From JAPYTU01 sp036166735 (GTDB lineage: Bacteria; Bacteroidota; Bacteroidia; Cytophagales; MED-G16): DNA of 14,098 nucleotides. The stretch is from the NCBI GenBank assembly GCA_036166735.1, contig JAYZHG010000074.1, positions 1 to 14,098 of the forward strand, read 5' to 3'. Below, piece by piece: positions 9,901-14,098 of this stretch. The notes below the pieces were generated by a model. That model did not search any database, was not told the origin of the DNA, and saw nothing but the letters and a program-made list of their open reading frames with translations. Positions within the stretch are counted from its first letter, which is position 1, and each line of letters begins with the position of its first letter. Both the position numbers and the translations under genes were made by a program.

Positions 9901-10483
9901 ACTTATCCATCTTATTAATAAGAAGATACACATCAAGATCTCCATCATTATCATAATCAAAAAAACTAGAATTTATATTATGAGACATATCTGCAAGTCC
10001 ATAATCATGAGCTTTATCTAAAAAAAAAGGAATTCCTTTTTCATTATTCCCTTGGTTAATAAATAACACATTAGACCTTAAAGAATCAGGTTCAAAAGTT
10101 GATGTAGAAATATAAATATCTAACCTGCCATCTAAATTGATATCTAGAACATTTACACCTGATGACCATCGATTATTCGCCTCAATTCCAGATACTTCAG
10201 ATACATCATCAAAGAACCATTCACCTTTATTAAGATACAACTTATTACTAACCATATTCCCAGTAAAAAACACATCCTCTAACCCATCTCCATTAAAATC
10301 TGATATTGCAACTCCACCACCATTATATAAATATTCATAGTCTAGAATATTCATTGAATCACTCTCCGTTATTAAATTATTAAATAAAATATTTGTTTGA
10401 GATCCCTCTAACTGAGTAAAAAGTTTTTTCTTATTACAACCAAAAGAAAATAATACTATCAGAACAATAAATCTATTTGCCAT
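6953..10483 (-). CDS. FG-GAP/VCBS repeat lipoprotein with central ASPIC/UnbV domain
   Basis: Probable outer-membrane-anchored beta-propeller protein of 1176 residues. The signal peptide ends in the lipobox FSFGC, with Cys16 lipidated. Seven Asp-rich calcium-loop motifs of the DxDxDGxxD type start at about residues 62, 114, 176, 252, 304, 390 and 478. An ASPIC/UnbV domain (about 511-595) contains NPDAIGSTL, PYRGYLS, AHFGL and VDSLSIVWPD. Seven further motifs follow at about 653, 707, 765, 829, 879, 913 and 1023; several are degenerate, with N or A in place of G. This fits two seven-bladed propellers flanking the ASPIC domain. Such proteins are common beside SusC/SusD genes in Bacteroidota, but their biochemical role is not settled; databases sometimes call them RNA-binding without good reason. 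It follows galE by 71 bases and precedes susC by 168, with no strong terminator on either side. Its composition is close to the AT-rich gal genes. A role in glycan or protein binding at the surface is inference. Confidence 0.93.
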   Translation of the reverse strand: MANRFIVLIVLFSFGCNKKKLFTQLEGSQTNILFNNLITESDSMNILDYEYLYNGGGVAISDFNGDGLEDVFFTGNMVSNKLYLNKGEWFFDDVSEVSGIEANNRWSSGVNVLDINLDGRLDIYISTSTFEPDSLRSNVLFINQGNNEKGIPFFLDKAHDYGLADMSHNINSSFFDYDNDGDLDVYLLINKMDKYKQPNQYRKKLIDGTSSKNDKLLRNDYDDNLGHPYFTDVTREAGILIEGYGLGISVSDINKDGWKDVFVSNDYLTNDLLWINNKNGTFTDRASEYFKHTSYSSMGNNIVDFNNDGNNEIIELDMMPDDNYRRKTMLTENNYNTYINNERYNYDFQYVRNTLQLNQGFIDGKPIYSEISMFSGVSGTDWSWAPIVGDYNNDGLSDLIITNGFPKDITDRDFIDYQTEMTRFAKKQTLLTSIPEVKLKNYAFKNISSLNGVVLFDDVTNEWGIEEPSFSNGAAHGDLDNDGDLDYVVSNINGSAHVYMNLTNTLLNNNWVNVKLIGSKNNPDAIGSTLTVYLSNNSIQTYEYNPYRGYLSNMQNTAHFGLNSLSVDSLSIVWPDNSISLIRDVPINEMVIYDYNNLSRGVKSKEKKKSTLFSKIDLGINYKHEEFDFIDYNIQPLLFHKLSQFGPGISVGDFNGDNLDDFYIGGSRSYSGTFYQQKNDGTFSKENLFEDNDGDNIEEELGSLLFDADNDGDDDLYIVGGGNEYDKSHNSYADRFFINSNGKYIKSNNVLPKFLSSGSCVRASDYDNDGDLDLFICGRVIPHEYPFPATSYLLENKLEDGILKFEIANDILSPEFNNLGLVSDALWTDVDNDNLIDLIIVGEFMPITIFKNHKTFFERLRDTGLDNYKGFWNSISGSDIDFDGDIDYVVGNLGNNTLLKINEGKEISIVAGDFDNNGSTDFFPSAYFKDSNGNLLLYPFFTRHDFQKEVISVRANYKLHSEFGNTTFDELINEIVSSDSVYKVSVNFLETSYLENYGDGTFNLQALPKEAQLSKVHGIYLDDFNADNYFDILIIGNDFGGEIGMGRYDASNGVVLLGDQKGGYIHQSVEESGLYVPGDAKSLVRIVVDNKPILLAGQNNDKIVSMYNKKSSTKRINILPNDRYAKIYLNDSIYYKREFYYGNSYLSQSNRDLLINTYVKKVDIYNQNDTFRSIIY

Positions 10484-10554
10484 TTATAAATTCCACTATT
10501 TTAACATAGAAATTAAGTATATTATACGAGAAAAATATTATTTAATTAAAAGTT

Positions 10555-11574
10555 TTATTTTTTTATTTGTTTTTGCCATTCCCAAGCAGATTTCATCATA
10601 TCTTCTATGTCCATTTCACTCTTCCAATCTAACAAATCATTAGATAATTTTATATCTGAATATATCATTTCAATATCTCCATCTCTCCTATCCGTTATTT
10701 CATAATTAATCTTAAGAGAATTAACTTTTTCAAATGCACCAATTACCTCTAAAACAGAGTATCCTTTTCCTGTTCCAACATTAAAATATTCATACTTTTT
10801 TAACTGCTTATTATTAATTAACCTATTAAGTGCAGAAACATGAGCCTTGGCAAGATCTACTACATGAATATAATCTCGAACAGCTGTTCCATCATCAGTG
10901 TTGTAGTCATTACCATAAACGTATAACCTGTCACGAATACCAGCAGCCGACTGAGTAATTAAAGGTGTTAAGTTATTAGGATTACCAATTGGAAGTTCTC
11001 CAATTAGAGCAGAATCATGAGCTCCTACAGGATTAAAATATCGCAGAGCAATAACATAAAATTCATCATTAGCACTAACCGTATCCCTTAACAACTCCTC
11101 ACAAATTTGTTTAGTTCTTCCATATGGTGACTCTGCACGCTTAAAAGGAGCCTCTTCAGATACAGGAAGCACATCTGGCTGTCCATAAACCGTACAAGAA
11201 GATGAAAAAATTATATTTTTTACATCACATTTTAACATTGAATCAACAACATTTAACATTGTTCCAACATTGTTTCTATAATATTTTAATGGCATAGAAA
11301 CTGATTCTTCAACAGACTTACTTGCTGCAAAATGAATAATTCCATCAAATTTATTGTCTTTAAAGCATTGCATTGTTTTTACTGAATTTTTTAAATCAAA
11401 CTCATAAAATTTTGGCCTTAGACCTGTAATTTTTTCTATGTTATCAATAACTGACTCATATGAATTTGATAAATCGTCTATTATAACAACTTCAAATCCA
11501 TTATTTATTAATTCAACAACTGTATGTGAACCTATATACCCCAATCCTCCAGTGACAAGAATTTTACGTTTCAT
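10555..11574 (-). CDS. galE: UDP-glucose 4-epimerase
   Basis: Cytoplasmic NAD-dependent enzyme that interconverts UDP-galactose and UDP-glucose, the last step of the Leloir pathway and the source of UDP-galactose for polysaccharides. The 339 residues match the usual length. The Rossmann motif TGGLGYIGSH (8-17) binds NAD. The extended-SDR catalytic set is present: Ser126 in SSSCTVYG, Tyr151 and Lys155 in YGRTK. YFNPVGAH (179-186), ending the substrate-side loop, and RDYIHVVDLA (233-242) are also typical of GalE. The UDP-binding Arg297 and Asp300 are in DRRDGD. By alignment from memory with E. coli GalE, the gatekeeper residue Tyr299 corresponds to Ile304 here, which may loosen discrimination against N-acetylated sugars; this is an inference. 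The gene starts 12 bases after the galK stop, so the two form an operon. The start codon is well placed, three residues before the first Rossmann strand. Confidence 0.96.
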   Translation of the reverse strand: MKRKILVTGGLGYIGSHTVVELINNGFEVVIIDDLSNSYESVIDNIEKITGLRPKFYEFDLKNSVKTMQCFKDNKFDGIIHFAASKSVEESVSMPLKYYRNNVGTMLNVVDSMLKCDVKNIIFSSSCTVYGQPDVLPVSEEAPFKRAESPYGRTKQICEELLRDTVSANDEFYVIALRYFNPVGAHDSALIGELPIGNPNNLTPLITQSAAGIRDRLYVYGNDYNTDDGTAVRDYIHVVDLAKAHVSALNRLINNKQLKKYEYFNVGTGKGYSVLEVIGAFEKVNSLKINYEITDRRDGDIEMIYSDIKLSNDLLDWKSEMDIEDMMKSAWEWQKQIKK

Positions 11575-11586
11575 TTATTTTTAAAA

Positions 11587-12702
11587 TTATACAACACATA
11601 TACCATCGCTAATAGAACCTGCTATTGATTCTAAATTTATTGAATATTTTTTATAATACTCATCAGAAATCTTGTTTATATATTCATCAACAAAGCTTTC
11701 TAAAATCAAATTAATCGTGCAACCACCAAAGCCACCACCCATCAATCTACTGCCAAGAATTTCTTTGTACTCTTTAGAAAAATCTACCATAAAATCAAGT
11801 TCATCACAACTGACTTCATACAAATTTTTCAACCCCTTATGAGAATCATACATTAATCTACCAAAATCACTATATAACCCTTTACTAATTAGTTCTGCAG
11901 ATTTTATTGTTCTCTGGTTCTCTTGAGAGACGTATAAAGCTCTATTATAGACCTTATCATTTAACTCATCTTTAAATTCATAAATAATTTTTTCTGGAAT
12001 TTCTGCCAAAAAATTATACTTAAAATATTTTTTTGAGATCACATCAAAAGCATTGTTACATTCTTTAACTCGAGTATTATATTCACTATCAGAAAGTTTA
12101 TGCGGGACATTAGAATTTAACAATAAAATTTTATAGGGATAAAAATTTGCATCAATATATTTGTAATCAAGAGAAGTGCAATTTAAAAGTAAAAGCTTAT
12201 TTTTTTTAGCTTTACAAATAGTAAACTGATCCATAATCCCACCCTTTAATCCAATAAAGTTATGTTCAACATCTTTTGCTAAAAAAATAAGATCATCATC
12301 AGATAAATCCAAATTATATAACTCATTGACACCCTTAGCAATGCCACATATTAGTGCTGAAGATGAGCTAATTCCTGCACCAACAGGTAAATTACTTTCA
12401 ATAACACAATCAAAACCTTGAAGTTTTCCTGGCTTTAAATTCATGATATTTTTTATTACACCAATGATATAATTTTCCCAGTGTACATCACTCCTATTTA
12501 TTGGATGAGATAAGTCTAATTGAAATGACTTATTATATTTTAAAGTAGAAATATTACACTTAGAAGAATCATTTTTTTTAAATGATAAAATAATTTTTTT
12601 ATCTATAGCCGCTGGAAGAACAAATCCACCATTATAATCAACATGTTCACCGATAAGATTAATACGCCCTGGTGATTCAACCACTAAATTTAAATTGTTC
12701 AT
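11587..12702 (-). CDS. galK: Galactokinase
   Basis: Cytoplasmic GHMP kinase that phosphorylates alpha-D-galactose to galactose 1-phosphate with ATP, the first committed step of the Leloir pathway. The 371 residues are close to E. coli GalK. The galactokinase signature GRINLIGEHVDYNGGFVLP lies at 12-30, with Arg13 and the sugar-binding Glu19, His20 and Asp22. The ATP-binding motif PVGAGISSSSAL is at 106-117, and the catalytic Asp158 sits in GGIMDQF. SNVPHKLSDSEYNTR (197-211) and the third GHMP motif MGGGFGGCTINL (321-332) complete the family pattern. It heads the galK-galE pair. Only about 30 bases separate its ATG from the terminator of the upstream lipoprotein genes, so its promoter must overlap that terminator or expression depends on read-through; TATTATTTG at 12724-12732 on the minus strand is a weak -7 candidate. 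galT, the usual partner gene, is not next to it here. Confidence 0.96.
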   Translation of the reverse strand: MNNLNLVVESPGRINLIGEHVDYNGGFVLPAAIDKKIILSFKKNDSSKCNISTLKYNKSFQLDLSHPINRSDVHWENYIIGVIKNIMNLKPGKLQGFDCVIESNLPVGAGISSSSALICGIAKGVNELYNLDLSDDDLIFLAKDVEHNFIGLKGGIMDQFTICKAKKNKLLLLNCTSLDYKYIDANFYPYKILLLNSNVPHKLSDSEYNTRVKECNNAFDVISKKYFKYNFLAEIPEKIIYEFKDELNDKVYNRALYVSQENQRTIKSAELISKGLYSDFGRLMYDSHKGLKNLYEVSCDELDFMVDFSKEYKEILGSRLMGGGFGGCTINLILESFVDEYINKISDEYYKKYSINLESIAGSISDGICVV

Positions 12703-12731
12703 AACATTTATAAATCTAATTTACAAATAAT

Positions 12732-12760
12732 AAAAAAAGGCAGAATAAAATTCTGCCTTT
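12732..12760 (-). terminator. Rho-independent terminator after the NTF2-like lipoprotein pair
   Basis: On the minus strand AAAGGCAGAA (12751-12760), loop TTTTA and TTCTGCCTTT (12736-12745) form a perfect 10-pair stem followed by a T tract (ten T in all up to 12732, with the stem end). It begins 31 bases past the stop of the second lipoprotein gene. A second, smaller stem with perfect 7-base arms ATAGTTT/AAACTAT and a 4-base loop (12766-12783) lies between the stop and the terminator. The main stem matches that of the terminator at 2005-2034 in 9 of 10 positions. Confidence 0.92.
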
Positions 12761-12790
12761 AAATTATAGTTTAAAAAAACTATTAATAAG

Positions 12791-13294
12791 TTAATTTTCT
12801 ACTTGATCAAATATACCTCCTTGATCAAACCATTCTAAATCAGTCACAATTTTACCTTCATCATTACATTGTAAAACAGCGTAATACTTTTGACTTAAAA
12901 CTTTACCAGTCGCCTTATGTGTAAAATCCCAAACTCCATATACTCGAACACCTCCATCTGGTATATAATCTCCTTCACTCACACCCGGATAATACTGTCT
13001 ATCTCTAAATGTAAAATTTTCAAATTCAGCATGCCAACCTCTCATTCCTTCAGCCAAAACTTCCTTAGATAATGAGTCACTAGTATTTGGAGGTGACCAA
13101 ATAAGATCATCTGCATAATTAGCTATCATTCCATCAAGATCTCCATTTTCAAAAAGATTGAAAGTTGCATCTACAATTTCGACATTCGCATTAAATTTTG
13201 CTACACCTTCATCAAAAGCACTTGTATCGGGTGGTGGTGGTGTACAACTAGTAACTACCATCACAACAAACATAGAAATTATTAAGTTTTTCAT
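12791..13294 (-). CDS. NTF2/SnoaL-like domain lipoprotein (second of a tandem pair)
   Basis: Small lipoprotein of 167 residues of unknown function. The lipobox VTSC puts the lipidated residue at Cys17, followed by a Pro4 stretch (19-22) as a short tether. The rest resembles the SnoaL/DUF4440-like branch of the NTF2 superfamily: an N-terminal helix (about 27-50), NGDLDGMIANYADDLIWSPP (50-69), a helix with GMRGWHAEFENFTF (83-96), then strands VRVYGVWDF (116-124), LSQKYYAVLQCNDEGKIV (133-150) and LEWFDQGG (153-160). These cone-shaped folds can be isomerases, hydrolases or simple binding domains, and I see no catalytic set that decides. It starts 25 bases after the stop of its paralog at 13320-13967, and the two align through the whole domain (WSPP, FENFTF/FENITF, RVYGVW/RIYGTW, EWFD/DWFD). 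They look co-transcribed up to the terminator just downstream. Confidence 0.88.
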   Translation of the reverse strand: MKNLIISMFVVMVVTSCTPPPPDTSAFDEGVAKFNANVEIVDATFNLFENGDLDGMIANYADDLIWSPPNTSDSLSKEVLAEGMRGWHAEFENFTFRDRQYYPGVSEGDYIPDGGVRVYGVWDFTHKATGKVLSQKYYAVLQCNDEGKIVTDLEWFDQGGIFDQVEN

Positions 13295-13319
13295 AGTTAT
13301 TTATTTATTAGTTAAAATA

Positions 13320-13967
<648 letters not shown>

Positions 13968-13978
13968 ATTTAATATTT

Positions 13979-14020
13979 AAATGTTAACATTTTTTGATAT
14001 ACACGAAATTTGTATATCAA
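13979..14020. promoter_or_regulatory. Palindrome and perfect 10-base inverted repeat upstream of the lipoprotein pair
   Basis: Two dyads lie side by side in the leader of the first lipoprotein gene. AAATGTTAACATTT (13979-13992) is a perfect 14-base palindrome. Directly next to it, TTGATATACA and TGTATATCAA (13994-14003 and 14011-14020) are perfect 10-base arms around a 7-base spacer. The minus strand continues with A rather than T after the stem, so it is not a terminator for transcription in that direction. The position, 12-53 bases before the ATG, suits an operator or an mRNA leader structure. The rest of the upstream stretch to the window end is AT-rich with nothing I can name. Confidence 0.4.
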
Positions 14021-14098
14021 TAATAAGTTGTAAACATAAACAAATTTTAATATTAAATATTCAATTAAGTTTAGATTGCTTCTGATTTCTAAATCATA

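Noticed and set aside
10484..10554. TATAAT-like promoter between galE and the ASPIC gene
   Set aside because: Bacteroidota use a different -7 pattern (TAnnTTTG), and TATAAT arises easily by chance in such AT-rich DNA; no -33 element was seen.
13994..14020. Inverted repeat as a terminator
   Set aside because: On the minus strand the stem is followed by A, and on the plus strand by TAATAAG; neither gives the T run an intrinsic terminator needs.

Overview
The window is an AT-rich stretch of a Bacteroidota chromosome. Four things point there: two SusC-type TonB-dependent receptors, a SusD lipoprotein, lipoprotein signal peptides on four of the proteins, and little or no Shine-Dalgarno sequence before the starts. 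A marine or other aquatic flavobacterium-like lineage is plausible from gene content and composition, but the sequence does not prove it. All eight supported genes lie on the minus strand, so transcription runs from high to low coordinates.

Region by region, in transcription order. (1) 13967-12791: two tandem paralogous lipoproteins with an NTF2/SnoaL-like fold. The first carries an alanine-rich helix encoded by a (CAG)n/(GCT)n tract. The pair ends at a strong intrinsic terminator (12732-12760). (2) 12702-10555: galK and galE, two Leloir-pathway genes 12 bases apart; galT is not in the window. (3) 10483-6953: a 1176-residue lipoprotein with seven Asp-rich FG-GAP/VCBS motifs, an ASPIC/UnbV domain, then seven more motifs. 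(4) 6784-2067: a complete susC/susD pair 11 bases apart, ending at a second strong terminator (2005-2034). (5) 1702-1: the first 567 residues of a second SusC-type receptor, cut by the window edge, with its own 364-base upstream region holding palindromes.

How they may work together. SusC and SusD form an outer-membrane glycan or oligomer uptake device. The ASPIC/FG-GAP lipoprotein next to it is probably a surface or periplasmic partner. GalK and GalE would feed galactose into metabolism, or supply UDP-galactose for surface polysaccharide. No glycoside hydrolase, sulfatase, polysaccharide lyase or regulator gene is visible, so the substrate cannot be named. No strong terminator was seen between galK and susD, so galK-galE-ASPIC-susC-susD could be one long unit, with a possible internal promoter before susC.

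I see no CRISPR array, tRNA, rRNA, insertion sequence or phage gene. The most unusual points are the 7+7 repeat layout of the ASPIC protein, the triplet-repeat helix in the first NTF2-like lipoprotein, stem-forming elements in both susC leaders, and dyad symmetries upstream of the first lipoprotein gene. None of these amounts to a clearly new system.
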